A stretch of 64,000 nt of DNA from Gammaproteobacteria bacterium (GCA_024234895.1 JACKNJ010000008.1:1-64000), one strand, 5' to 3'; shown: positions 1-8,883, counted from the stretch's first letter. Notes: generated by a model from the letters alone, not told the origin. Program-made: numbers and translations.

Positions 1-392
1 AGACCATCTTCCGCCACCAATCCAAGGGCGTGCTGAGCACACTCGACACGCTGTGGACGCATGGCAACTGGATCGTCGCCGGGCTGCTCGCGCTGTTCTC
101 GGTGGTCATCCCGGTGACGAAGACGCTGATCCTGCTCGGCACCGGCGTCGCCCGCTGGCGACACATCGCGCAGAAGGGCATGGCGTGGGCGAAGCACATC
201 GGCAAATGGTCGATGGCCGACGTGTTCGTGGTGGCGATGCTGATGAGCTTTTTCGCCACCGACCAGGCCGACAACACCACCGCCGAGCTACAGGCGGGTC
301 TGTGGTTCTTCGCCGGTTACGTGGTGCTCTCGCTGCTCGGCGCGCAACTGTTGGCTCACCCGGGCGATTCGCAAACCGCACCCACCGCGTAG
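1..392 (+). CDS. PqiA-like paraquat-inducible membrane protein, 3' part only
   Basis: The open frame is already in progress at base 3, so the true start lies outside the window; the GTG at 30 is internal. The visible part has a hydrophobic segment with VVIPVTKTLILL and a second one (AGLWFFAGYVVLSLLGAQLL), separated by a basic loop ending in GKWSMADVFVVAML. This arrangement (a GVLSTLDTLW segment, then SVVIPVTK, then a KWSMADVF loop) is typical of PqiA-family inner-membrane proteins, which act with MCE proteins in envelope lipid transport. The TAG stop codon (390–392) is supplied by the first bases of a palindromic repeat. The alpha-2-macroglobulin gene converges on it. Family assignment is good; whether it belongs to a pqiABC operon cannot be seen here. 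Confidence 0.75.
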   Translation, partial: TIFRHQSKGVLSTLDTLWTHGNWIVAGLLALFSVVIPVTKTLILLGTGVARWRHIAQKGMAWAKHIGKWSMADVFVVAMLMSFFATDQADNTTAELQAGLWFFAGYVVLSLLGAQLLAHPGDSQTAPTA

Positions 393-463
393 GGCGCATA
401 CCCGAAGGGGTTCCGCCACGTCGGCGCCACCCCCGGCGGAACCCCTTCGGGAATCCGCCCCAC
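389..463. repeat. Paired palindromic repeat, family R1 (copy a)
   Basis: Two inverted arms (389–417 and 435–461) of the type GTAGGGCG…GGGGTTCCGCC / GGCGGAACCCC…CCGCCC, separated by about 17 bases. It lies between two convergent genes, so it can form a strong hairpin in either transcript. Its GTAG supplies the stop codon of the upstream gene. The same arms recur at 8809, 10768, 13288 and 36717. Confidence 0.9.
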
Positions 464-476
464 GCTCGGCAAAGCC

Positions 477-3400
477 TCAGCGGACCATCAGTGTCCCGCT
501 CTGCGCGCCGATGCCACGCAGTTCGGGCCGATACATGTCCTCGACCAGCGGCGGCGGCTGGATGTACTGACCCCGGGTCACCGCCCGCGCCAGATAGAAC
601 AGATGCGCCTCGCGCTCCGCAGCCAATGACAGCGCGGCAACGTAGCGGTCATCACGGAACTCCTCGTGGGCGAGGTCCGTTCCCCGACGGGCCTCGCTGA
701 CGGACAGCTCCTTGATATCGAAATCATCGACCGCGCTGGCGTCGTTGAGCGTGGTGTTCTCGATCTCGAGACCGGCGGGCAGCAGATCGGCGACCAGCGC
801 ATGCTCCATGTCCTGCCTGGCGACCAGGCGCAGATGCACCAGCACCAGTTCCCCGGCGGCGATGTCGCCCGCGACCAGGCTGCCATCGCGGCGATACACG
901 GTACGCTCGATGCGCACCGCCGATGCCTCCTCGACCGGCGCCGACGCGCCGAAACCGGCCACGTCAAGCGTCACGTAGACCGGCGTCTCGCCGGCGTTCT
1001 CGACCGCGCCACCCAGCCCGTCGACCGCCAGCGCAAAGCGCTCGCCGCCACTGCCGCGCCGGTCGTCACCCGCCACGCGCACGAACCAGTGCCTGGCGTG
1101 GGTATCGGCCAGCGCGAGCCCCGCGCTCAGCAGCGCGAAGCGTTCCTGCGTCGACAACCAGCGACGTTTCGCCAGCAGATCGGCAACCTCATCGACCAGT
1201 CCGCCGATGGCGGCGTGGTCGGGGCGATGACTGGCCAGCAACGCCAGCACCATCGCACGGTCACGCAGCGCGCTGCCGTAATCGCCCAGATACACGTCGT
1301 CCGGCCGACGCGGTGTCAGGGCCTCGGCGATGCCCTCCTCCGCACGCTGGCCGTCGCCCGCCATATCGAGGGCCAAAGCCAGATGCATCAGCGGCAGCGA
1401 CGACTTCGCATCCTCGAGGTGGCTGTCCCAGAGCAGGCGCAGCGGCGCCAGCGAGGCCTTGCCGATGCGCGCCAGCACATAGGCGGCGTAGGCCTTGGAG
1501 GCGAAATTCACATGCTCGGGCGACGCCGAATAACCCGACACCATGCCGCCGCGACGCAGCAAGCTGCGCTGCAGGCGCTCGACCGCCGCGTCGTAGACCC
1601 CCGCCGGCACGGCGAAACCGTGCTCACGCGCATCGCGCAGGAAGTCGACCGCGAACGGCGTCAGCCAGGTCTCCTCGTGACCGTCCGCGCCCCACAGCCC
1701 GAAGCCGCCGTTGCTGAGCTGCATGCCGGCGACCCGCTGGATCGCCTCTTCCACCCAGGCCTTGCGGTCGGCATCGGCGATCGGCTCGGCGCCGAACAGT
1801 TCGACCGCCTGCGCGCTGTACAGCAACGGGCGCGCCCGGCTGGTGGTCTGTTCCAGGCAGCCATACGGGTAGGCAAGCAGTTCGGCCAGCGCGTCGGCGA
1901 GCTCGAACGAGGGACGATCGGACACGTTCAGGCGCGCCCGCACCGTCGCGGGCATCAGCCCCGCGCTCAGCCCCGCCTCGATCGCCATCGATTCACCCGG
2001 ATCGAGGCGCGCGCGCTGCCGGCGCAGTTCGCCCGGCCAGCCGGGGCGCACACTGAGCGGCCATGCCCGCTGGATCGCGACCGGTTCGCCATCCTCCAGC
2101 ACGGCATTGCCTTCGATCGCCACGCGGATGCGGCCCTCGCCCACCCCGGCGGCGGCGGCCAGCGGCACGGTCAGGGTCTTGCTGCCGCCCGCAGCCAGCG
2201 CCACGGACTCTGCCAGCGGCTCGACCTGCAAAGGACCGTCGGCAGCCAGTTTCACGGTCAGATCCTGATCGACACCGCTGACGTTCTGGATCAGCAGCGT
2301 CGCCATGCCGTGATCGCCGGAGGCCAGGAAACGCGGCGTGGAGATCTCTGCGATGACCGGGGCGGCGACCACCAGATCGCGCTCCGTGGAGCCGAAGCGG
2401 CGCTCGCCGAAACCGACCGCCATCAGACGCAGGCTGCCGTTGAAGTCCGGCACCGGCAGCGCGACCGTGGCGCTGCCGTCCTGGCCGACCGTGACCACCC
2501 CGCTCCACAGCGCAACGATGCGCGGCTTGGCCTTGGCCCGCTGGCCGGCGCTGTCGAGCTCGGTATCGCCGCCGTAGCTGAGCCCGGCGAGCGGACCATC
2601 CAGCGTCTCGATGATGTCGCCGTACAGATCGCGCATGTCGACGCCGTAACCGCGCTGCGCGAAGAACCAGGCGAATGGGTCCGGCGTCTTGAAGCGGCTG
2701 ATGTTGAGCACGCCGATGTCGACCGCCGCGACGGTCAGCGCCACGCTCTCGCCGGCGGCAGCGTCGGTGCGCACGTTCAGTTCCAGATCGCGTTCGGGAC
2801 GCATGCGTTCCGGCGCGTCGATCGCGAGCGACAGGCGGCGATCGTCGCGCGCCAGCGGCAGCGGCAACACGCCCACGGCGCGCGTCGGTGTGACGGCTTC
2901 GTCGTCGCGCACCGGGCGGAACACCACCGCGCTCACGTACAGATCGTGCCGCGCCCAGTCCGGCAGGACCGGAATCCCGATCTCCGCGCCCTCGGCCGGG
3001 ACCGCCAAACGTTGCGACCACAGCAGGCCGTCGCTGCCCTCGACCAGCACCAGCGCGCTGCCGGCATGCGGCGGCAGGATGCGCAGCTTCGCCGTCTCGC
3101 CCGCCTGGTAGGTCGGCTTGTCGAGACTGAGTTCGACCTTGTCCGGGCGCGCGCCGCGCGCCTCGCCACCCCACCAGCCGGCATTGAAGCGGTACATCGT
3201 GGTCAGGCCGGTCTCGGCATCGACCACTTCCAGGCGATACCCGCCCCACTCCACCGGCGCCTCGAACCGACCGTTCTCGCCGGTCGCGAAACTCAGATTG
3301 GCCTGGGCGACCGGGTATTCGCTCTGGCTGAACTCGCGCTGCCAGCCGGCGCTCTCGTCGAAGCGCCAGTAGTAATCGCGCTCCTCGCGGACGAGGCGCA

Positions 3401-5231
3401 CCAGCAGGTCGGGCGCGGCAACGCCGTTGCCGGCGGTATCGACACGCACGATCTCGAACGCCGCCGGGCTGTTCTCGCCAACCTGGCCCTCGCCGAACAA
3501 CGGGCGGATGCCGGCGAGTTCGGCCGCCGGCCAGCGCACGCGCTCCTGATAACGGGTCACCGGTCGACCACCCGGCTCGAGCAGGGTGTTGATGAGGCGG
3601 ATCGCCAACGGTGAACCGGCCTGGTACTGCGAGGTCGCCACCGCGTATTCCGCCACCCCCCCGGCATCGAGCTTCATCGGCGGCAGGTCTTCCGAACCCA
3701 CGCGGGTTTCGTCGTCGGGATTGCCGAAGAACACGTCCGGCATCGCCGCCAGCGGATGCACCTCGCGGCGCGTGCGCACGGTGACTTCCAGGCTCACGTC
3801 CGCCGCCGGCGTGCCCCACAGCCAGGCGCCATCGACGGCGAGACGCAGGTCGTCCGGTGGCAACAGGGCGCCGGTGTCGCCCCGCAGGGTCACGCGCAGG
3901 CGCTCGGGCAGGAAATCCTCGACCTTGAACGCATACACCTCGGTGGGTTCATCGCTGGCCGGGTCGGCGCGCAATTCCAGGCGCCACTCGCCGCTCTGGG
4001 CGTTGTCGGGCAACGGGATGCGGCGCTGATAGAAGCCCAGCTCGCGCGCCTTGAGGGTGAATTCGGACACCAGCCGGCCATCGGGTCGACGCAGCCGCGC
4101 GGCGATCGGCATCGGCGCGACCGCCTCGCCATCGCGATCGCGGAGCAGCATGGCGACATCGACCGCCTCGCCCGGGCGATACAGATCGCGCGGGCCGTAG
4201 GCGAACAGTTCCAGCGGTCGCGACCGGCGCCCAGCGACCGCGTTGTCGGACAGATCCAGCGCCGGGCCGTTCAGGCCGAGGAAGGTGATGTCGTCGCCGC
4301 GCTGCGCGACCAGCACACGCGCGCCGGCGCCGGCGGCGAGGCGCACCTTGCCCTCGCTGTCCGTGACCGCCGCGTCGATCTTCGCGCCCTTCTCGTCGAA
4401 CACCTGGACGCTCACGCCGGAAACCGGGTTCGCGTCGCCGAGCGAGCTCAGATACACCCCGATGGAGTGCGGGTACACACGGGTGTGCAGACCCAGATCG
4501 CTGACGAAGAAATAGGCGGTCTGGTAGCTGTATTCGTACTGTCCCGGGCGGCTCATCACCGCCACGTACAGGCCGGGTTCGCGCAACTGCGGCAGGTCGC
4601 GCACCGGCAGCTGGGTGATGGTGCGGCGGTTGCGCGGGGTGTTCAGCTCGAAGCGACCGCGATACACGCTGCGCCCGAAATCCTTCATCTGGTTGAGTTC
4701 GTAGATGCCGGTCAGCGCATCGCGGCGAAAGGCGTTCAGGAAATCCGGCAGACGGGCGTTGTCGACCTTGATGAAGTCGACATCGATCCGCGGCACGTTG
4801 ACGCTGACCACCGGCAGCCCGCGCCCCAACCGGGTCGGCAGGACCGCGCCACGACTGGCGAAACCGACCGCCGCGGTCAACGCGGGCATGGTCACGTTGC
4901 GTTCGACCGACTCGGCCAGCCGGGCGCCGTCCGCCGCCGGCAGGCCCTTGCGGGCCCATACCCGGTATTGGTGCTCCGGCTGCGCCGCCGGGAAATACAT
5001 CACGCGGTGGTTGTCGGACAGAACCCAGGCGCCCGGCACCAGTTCGCTGTGCGCGTCCTCGACGATCAGCACATCCTCGTAACGCCGGGCCGGGTCCAGC
5101 GGCGCGGAGAACACCACGCCTAGCGCCGGCGCGTCATCGAAGGTGCGTGGCCCGATGTCGAGGATGCGGAGATCATCGGCGAAGGTCGTGAACGGCAGCA
5201 GCAGCAACAGCGCGAGCAGGCGGCGGAACAT
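477..5231 (-). CDS. Bacterial alpha-2-macroglobulin (thioester protease-trap protein)
   Basis: A 1584-residue protein. The start at 5231 is chosen because it gives a clean signal peptide (MFRRLLALLLLLPFTTFADD); the open frame extends 28 codons further upstream without support. It has the MG-domain architecture of bacterial alpha-2-macroglobulins (YfhM/ECAM type), with the thioester motif YGCLEQTTSR; the reactive Cys is residue 1125 and the Gln is in CLEQ. Such proteins covalently trap attacking proteases in the periplasm. There is no lipobox Cys, so it is predicted soluble periplasmic rather than a lipoprotein like E. coli ECAM. The usual partner pbpC (penicillin-binding protein 1C) is not adjacent: a convergent pqiA-like gene lies downstream and a divergent SET gene upstream. 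The family call is secure. Confidence 0.93.
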   Translation of the reverse strand: MFRRLLALLLLLPFTTFADDLRILDIGPRTFDDAPALGVVFSAPLDPARRYEDVLIVEDAHSELVPGAWVLSDNHRVMYFPAAQPEHQYRVWARKGLPAADGARLAESVERNVTMPALTAAVGFASRGAVLPTRLGRGLPVVSVNVPRIDVDFIKVDNARLPDFLNAFRRDALTGIYELNQMKDFGRSVYRGRFELNTPRNRRTITQLPVRDLPQLREPGLYVAVMSRPGQYEYSYQTAYFFVSDLGLHTRVYPHSIGVYLSSLGDANPVSGVSVQVFDEKGAKIDAAVTDSEGKVRLAAGAGARVLVAQRGDDITFLGLNGPALDLSDNAVAGRRSRPLELFAYGPRDLYRPGEAVDVAMLLRDRDGEAVAPMPIAARLRRPDGRLVSEFTLKARELGFYQRRIPLPDNAQSGEWRLELRADPASDEPTEVYAFKVEDFLPERLRVTLRGDTGALLPPDDLRLAVDGAWLWGTPAADVSLEVTVRTRREVHPLAAMPDVFFGNPDDETRVGSEDLPPMKLDAGGVAEYAVATSQYQAGSPLAIRLINTLLEPGGRPVTRYQERVRWPAAELAGIRPLFGEGQVGENSPAAFEIVRVDTAGNGVAAPDLLVRLVREERDYYWRFDESAGWQREFSQSEYPVAQANLSFATGENGRFEAPVEWGGYRLEVVDAETGLTTMYRFNAGWWGGEARGARPDKVELSLDKPTYQAGETAKLRILPPHAGSALVLVEGSDGLLWSQRLAVPAEGAEIGIPVLPDWARHDLYVSAVVFRPVRDDEAVTPTRAVGVLPLPLARDDRRLSLAIDAPERMRPERDLELNVRTDAAAGESVALTVAAVDIGVLNISRFKTPDPFAWFFAQRGYGVDMRDLYGDIIETLDGPLAGLSYGGDTELDSAGQRAKAKPRIVALWSGVVTVGQDGSATVALPVPDFNGSLRLMAVGFGERRFGSTERDLVVAAPVIAEISTPRFLASGDHGMATLLIQNVSGVDQDLTVKLAADGPLQVEPLAESVALAAGGSKTLTVPLAAAAGVGEGRIRVAIEGNAVLEDGEPVAIQRAWPLSVRPGWPGELRRQRARLDPGESMAIEAGLSAGLMPATVRARLNVSDRPSFELADALAELLAYPYGCLEQTTSRARPLLYSAQAVELFGAEPIADADRKAWVEEAIQRVAGMQLSNGGFGLWGADGHEETWLTPFAVDFLRDAREHGFAVPAGVYDAAVERLQRSLLRRGGMVSGYSASPEHVNFASKAYAAYVLARIGKASLAPLRLLWDSHLEDAKSSLPLMHLALALDMAGDGQRAEEGIAEALTPRRPDDVYLGDYGSALRDRAMVLALLASHRPDHAAIGGLVDEVADLLAKRRWLSTQERFALLSAGLALADTHARHWFVRVAGDDRRGSGGERFALAVDGLGGAVENAGETPVYVTLDVAGFGASAPVEEASAVRIERTVYRRDGSLVAGDIAAGELVLVHLRLVARQDMEHALVADLLPAGLEIENTTLNDASAVDDFDIKELSVSEARRGTDLAHEEFRDDRYVAALSLAAEREAHLFYLARAVTRGQYIQPPPLVEDMYRPELRGIGAQSGTLMVR

Positions 5232-5549
5232 CGGCGGACACCCTGATCTGGACCGGGACGGGCAAGTATAGGCGCAGCGCCGCGACGCCCGGATCGGCGG
5301 ATTCGTGAAACACAATCATCCGTAATGGTCATGACCATCAATATTTGTTGGAATAGCTGGCGTCGATCGCGATGATGTCGCCGCTTTTTTGCCCCCGGCA
5401 AAGCCTGTCCATTACACCGAGCAGGAGTACGACAACTCGCGATCGCCCCGCGCTTCGCACGCGCACCAAGCCATCGAAGTACCCTCGCCATTTTTTCCTG
5501 ATGACTTTGTGGGCCCCGCCGCAGACCGGACCGGGCCCGGAGCGATGCC
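5232..5549. promoter_or_regulatory. Divergent intergenic region with a 14-bp perfect palindrome
   Basis: A 318-base non-coding stretch between two divergent genes, so it must hold the promoters of both. The only clear structure is the perfect palindrome ATGGTCATGACCAT at 5325–5338, about 90 bases upstream of the alpha-2-macroglobulin start. It is a plausible operator for a dimeric regulator, but no cognate regulator is encoded nearby. No convincing -35/-10 pair was identified. Confidence 0.4.
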
Positions 5550-6044
5550 ATGTTGATCTACCCCGATGTCGCCCTCGAAGAGGGCTACGACTTTCCGCAG
5601 TCCGAGCAATTCCTCGTCGCCGAGCGCGAAGACGGCAAGGGCAAGGCCGTCTACACCATGACCGGCCATGCACGCGGCGAGATGGTCGCCCGCTTCACCG
5701 GCCCGATCGTCCCCTACCGCACCCAGCACACCCTGCAGCTGAACCCCAATCTGCACGTCCTCGACCTGCATTTCGTGGGCTATTTCGCGCACTCCTGCTC
5801 GCCGAACGTGTTCGTCGACATGCAGGAATTCGAGGTCTGGGCGCTGCAGGACATCGCCCCCGAGACCGCGCTGACCATGGACTATGCGGCCACCGAGGAT
5901 GAGCTGTTCCGCCAGTTCCGCTGCCTTTGCGGCAACCCGAACTGCCGTCACTGGATCACCGGGCGCAAGGAGCGCGTGAACGGCGAAGGCATGTTCTACC
6001 TGCAATCGCTGCAGGAACAGGCCGCGGAGGCGGACGCCGGCTGA
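5550..6044 (+). CDS. SET-domain protein (putative lysine N-methyltransferase)
   Basis: 164 residues, essentially one compact SET domain. Diagnostic motifs are AHSCSPNVFV (the NHxCxPN-type S-adenosylmethionine/active-site knot), LTMDYAATEDE (the ELTxDY motif), and a Cys-rich post-SET-like tail CLCGNPNCRHW. These features are shared with SET lysine methyltransferases; small free-standing SET proteins occur in bacteria with mostly unknown substrates. GGAG lies upstream of the ATG. The TGA stop overlaps the ATG of the following PLP-enzyme gene (TGATG at 6042–6046), so the two are probably translationally coupled and work on the same molecule or pathway. The substrate is unknown. Confidence 0.85.
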   Translation: MLIYPDVALEEGYDFPQSEQFLVAEREDGKGKAVYTMTGHARGEMVARFTGPIVPYRTQHTLQLNPNLHVLDLHFVGYFAHSCSPNVFVDMQEFEVWALQDIAPETALTMDYAATEDELFRQFRCLCGNPNCRHWITGRKERVNGEGMFYLQSLQEQAAEADAG

Positions 6045-7267
6045 TGCCCACGGTCAACGACTCTCAGGCGTTCTGGTGGCAGCGTCCCGATCTGGGCTAC
6101 GTCAACGACGAACTGCATCTCGCCGGGCACAGCCTGGCGGCGCTGGCGCGCGCCGCCGGCGGGCCGGCGTTCTTCTATAACGCCGAACGCCTGCGCGCCA
6201 AGCTGGGCGCGCTGCGCGACGCGCTGGCCTCCACCGGCCTGCGCAACCGCGTGTTCTACGCGATGAAGGCCAACCGCTTCGCGCCGCTGCTCGGCTTCAT
6301 CCGCACCACCGGTCTGGCCGGCATCGACGCCTGCTCGCCGCAGGAGGTGCAGTTCGCGCTCGGCTGCGGTTTCGACGAGGAGGACATCTCCTTCACCGCG
6401 ACCTCGGTCTCGAACGCGGATCTGGACATCCTCGCGCGTCACCCCGGCGTGCTGATCAACTGCGACTCGCTGAGCACCATCCGCCGCCTCGGTGAACGCT
6501 GCCCGGGCCGCGACATCGGCCTGCGCATCAACCCCGGCATGGGCCTGGGTTACGGCGACAACGACAAGCTCAAGTACGCGGGCGCCAAGACCACCAAGTT
6601 CGGCATCTACCGCGAGCATTTCGCGGAGGCGCTGGCGACGGCCCGCGAGCACGGCCTGAAGGTCCGGCGCATCCACTTCCACGTCGGCATCGGTTACCTG
6701 ACCGGGCAACTGCCGGAGTGGGAGAAGATTCTCGAAGTCTGCGCGGGCTTCGTCGACGACACCCCGGACGTGCAGAGCGTGAACCTCGGCGGCGGCCTGG
6801 GCCTGCCGCATGTGGCCACCGACAAACCGCTCGACCTGAAGGCATGGAGCGCCGTGATCAAGCGCCGGTTCGGGCCGCGCAAGGTCGAGGTCTGCGTCGA
6901 ACCGGGCGACTGGATCGTCAAGGACTCCGGCGTGCTGGTATTGCAGGTGAACACCGTCGAACGCAAACGCGACACCGACTTCATCGGCGTCGACGGCGGC
7001 TTCAACCTGGCCGTCGAACCGACCGCCTACGGACTGCCCTGTGAACCGGTGCCGTGCGTGCGGCGGCCAGGCAATACGCAGGCGGTGACCATCGCCGGCA
7101 ACATCAACGAGGCGCTGGACATCTGGGCGCGCGACGTACCGCTATCGCCGCTCCGGGAAGACGATTACATCGCCTTCCTGAACGCCGGTGGCTACGCCTC
7201 GGCGATGAGTTCCAACCACTGCATGCGCGGGCAATTCCAGGAGCGTCTGCTCTACCCGCGCGATTGA
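6044..7267 (+). CDS. Fold-type III PLP enzyme, Orn/DAP decarboxylase family, atypical active site
   Basis: 407 residues, starting at the ATG that overlaps the SET stop codon; the open frame runs 39 codons upstream but that part is an out-of-frame reading of the SET gene. It has the alanine-racemase-like barrel of group IV decarboxylases: PLP lysine in FYAMKANR (Lys75), HFHVGIG (residues 211–217), and the glycine-rich phosphate loop NLGGGLGLP (248–256). Two canonical substrate positions differ. The CESxD motif, whose Cys acts across the dimer, reads NINEALD with Asn355 in the Cys position, and the EPGR motif reads EPGD. It may therefore act on an unusual substrate or not be a decarboxylase. 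Its partner appears to be the SET protein. No biosynthetic pathway is visible around it. Confidence 0.8.
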   Translation: MPTVNDSQAFWWQRPDLGYVNDELHLAGHSLAALARAAGGPAFFYNAERLRAKLGALRDALASTGLRNRVFYAMKANRFAPLLGFIRTTGLAGIDACSPQEVQFALGCGFDEEDISFTATSVSNADLDILARHPGVLINCDSLSTIRRLGERCPGRDIGLRINPGMGLGYGDNDKLKYAGAKTTKFGIYREHFAEALATAREHGLKVRRIHFHVGIGYLTGQLPEWEKILEVCAGFVDDTPDVQSVNLGGGLGLPHVATDKPLDLKAWSAVIKRRFGPRKVEVCVEPGDWIVKDSGVLVLQVNTVERKRDTDFIGVDGGFNLAVEPTAYGLPCEPVPCVRRPGNTQAVTIAGNINEALDIWARDVPLSPLREDDYIAFLNAGGYASAMSSNHCMRGQFQERLLYPRD

Positions 7268-7283
7268 CGCGCCTCGGGCACAG

Positions 7284-7357
7284 CCGATGCAGGAATTGGC
7301 TGGTCCGCTCCTGCATCGGTTCTTCGCCGCGCCGGTCAGCCGCGATCGCGGCCTGAC
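7284..7357. terminator. Two hairpins between convergent genes
   Basis: The first hairpin has a perfect 11-base stem, CCGATGCAGGA (7284–7294) with TCCTGCATCGG (7309–7319), followed by TTCTTC. The second, 7335–7357, is a nearly perfect palindrome centred on CCGCGATCGCGG with one bulged base; its core resembles one arm of the R2 repeat family. Placed between convergent genes, they probably end both transcripts, although neither has a long T tract. Confidence 0.5.
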
Positions 7358-7372
7358 CCCACGACCGGGCGC

Positions 7373-7846
7373 TCAGGCCTCGGCGGCTTCCGCGTTGAGC
7401 CTGGCCCGCACCGCCATCAGCAGCTTGCCGTACTCGTTGTCGCCGCGGCCATCGCGACCGATGCCCCAGAAGTAGTCGTAGGAACTCGACTCGACGATGT
7501 CGTCCCCGCCGGTCGCGAGCAGCTTGCCGGTGACCTCGGCATGGGTGCGGCACTTGATGTAGACACCCCGCGTCATCACCGTCACGCGGACCTTCTTCCA
7601 GTCGTCACGCACCTGCCGGCGATGCTGCTTGCCCAGCTTGCGGGCCTCTTCCGGGCCTGCCGCGACACGCACCTGCTCGCGCAGGCCGGGATCGAGAAAC
7701 TTCATGCCCTGGTAGTAATGCTCGGTGGTCGGCCAGTCGGCATCGTCAAGGTGGAAGGCGTGCGGCGAAGACGCCGACAGCGGGTCGGTCTCGTCCACCC
7801 GCGAAACACGCACGGCGGGTTTGAGGTCACGCGGCTTGAAGAACAT
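7373..7846 (-). CDS. NADAR/YbiA-family N-glycosidase (DUF1768)
   Basis: 157 residues. Family motifs are visible along the length: HAFHLDDADWPTTEHYYQGM near residues 29–48, the central MTRGVYIKC stretch, and the C-terminal SYDYFWGIGRDGRGDNEYGK before LLMAVR. Family members (YbiA, NADAR) cleave N-glycosidic bonds of damaged riboflavin intermediates or release ADP-ribose from modified guanine. The N-terminal FSNFSPH-type segment is diverged here (PLSASSPHAF). It lies only 4 bases after the cnoX-like gene and is probably in one operon with it, which suggests a housekeeping stress or repair role. The substrate cannot be decided from sequence. Confidence 0.85.
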   Translation of the reverse strand: MFFKPRDLKPAVRVSRVDETDPLSASSPHAFHLDDADWPTTEHYYQGMKFLDPGLREQVRVAAGPEEARKLGKQHRRQVRDDWKKVRVTVMTRGVYIKCRTHAEVTGKLLATGGDDIVESSSYDYFWGIGRDGRGDNEYGKLLMAVRARLNAEAAEA

Positions 7847-7850
7847 CGCA

Positions 7851-8720
7851 CTACTCCGAAAGCAGATTGGCGAGCTGGCGGCGATAGCGGGTCGCCGCTT
7901 CCGCCTGATTCGGCGCGACCATGTTGATCAGCGTGACGATCATCTCGTGCGCGGCGCCCTCGCGGAACGTCGGCTCAGCCTGCTGGATGGCGAACAAATG
8001 ACGCATTGCCGCGTCGAGATCGTGGCGCGCGACCTCGCAGACCGCGAGATCGAAGCGCGCCGCGAAGTCGGCAGGATCAGCGGCAAGACGGGCCTCCAGC
8101 GCAACCACCCCCTCGGTCTGCGCGGCCAGATCCGCGAACGCAAGCTGACCGGCCAGCACCCGACCGGTGTCGCTGTCACGGGCGGCTTCCGGCAGGCGGG
8201 CGAACAGGGCCTTGGCGTCACCCACCTGACCCACGTCCATCATGATCTGCACCATGTCCATGGCGATGCGCGGATTAGCCGGATCGGCCTTCGCCGCCCG
8301 GCCGAGCAGGTCGACCGCCCCGACCGTGTCGCCGGCGAGGTGTCTGGCGCGCGCTTCCTCGCGCATCGCATCCGATTCGCGGAACACGCCGAAATCCTTC
8401 AACAGCGCGCGCAGATCGTCGGCGCTCAGTTCGCCGACCTCGGTACGCGCCGGCTTGCCGTCACGGAACACGATCACCGTCGGCACGTTCTCGATCCTGT
8501 ACTGCTTGCGCAGTTCCGGCTGCTCGTCGATATCGACCTTGGCGAACACGAATTGCTCCGGGAACTCCTCGGCGAGATCGGTCAGGCGCCGTTCCAAGGT
8601 GATACACGGGCCCGACCAGACGCCCATGAATTCGACCACCACCGGCACCTTGTGCGAGTTCAGCAACACGGCTTCGGCGAAGGTTTTCTGGTTCAGTTCG
8701 AAGATCAGCGAACGCGGCAT
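7851..8720 (-). CDS. cnoX: CnoX/YbbN-type thioredoxin–TPR chaperone
   Basis: 289 residues: a thioredoxin fold at residues 1–110 followed by TPR-like helices. The active-site region reads VWSGPCI, with Ser36 replacing the first Cys and Cys39 retained. CnoX (YbbN) proteins likewise depart from the CxxC motif; they are chlorine-stress holdases that hand clients to GroEL and DnaK. The C-terminal half has repeated helical pairs rich in Ala/Leu (AAKADPANPRIAMDMVQIM and similar), consistent with the YbbN TPR part. It is the first gene of an operon with the NADAR gene. A palindromic repeat separates it from the urease operon. Confidence 0.85.
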   Translation of the reverse strand: MPRSLIFELNQKTFAEAVLLNSHKVPVVVEFMGVWSGPCITLERRLTDLAEEFPEQFVFAKVDIDEQPELRKQYRIENVPTVIVFRDGKPARTEVGELSADDLRALLKDFGVFRESDAMREEARARHLAGDTVGAVDLLGRAAKADPANPRIAMDMVQIMMDVGQVGDAKALFARLPEAARDSDTGRVLAGQLAFADLAAQTEGVVALEARLAADPADFAARFDLAVCEVARHDLDAAMRHLFAIQQAEPTFREGAAHEMIVTLINMVAPNQAEAATRYRRQLANLLSE

Positions 8721-8808
8721 CGGAACGGCTCGGCAAACAGTAAAACCTGGATTCTAATCCGCCAGACAGGCACTTACCCGACGGATCGCCTTGGTGCAGG
8801 CACGGACC

Positions 8809-8883
8809 GTAGGGCGGATACCCGCAGGGGTTCCGCCGTACTGAGCGCCGCTGCGGCGGAACCCCTTCGGGTATCCGCCCTAC
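8809..8883. repeat. Paired palindromic repeat, family R1 (copy b)
   Basis: Arms at 8809–8837 and 8855–8883 are near-perfect inverted copies (GTAGGGCGGATACCCGCAGG … CCTTCGGGTATCCGCCCTAC) around a 17-base loop. It lies after ureG, the last gene of the urease operon, and before cnoX, so it could end or protect the 3' end of the urease mRNA. Confidence 0.92.

Noticed and set aside
666..3614. 982-codon plus-strand open frame inside the alpha-2-macroglobulin gene
   Set aside because: It is antisense to a gene with clear domain motifs; the product is Arg/His/Gln-rich and typical of a GC-rich shadow frame.
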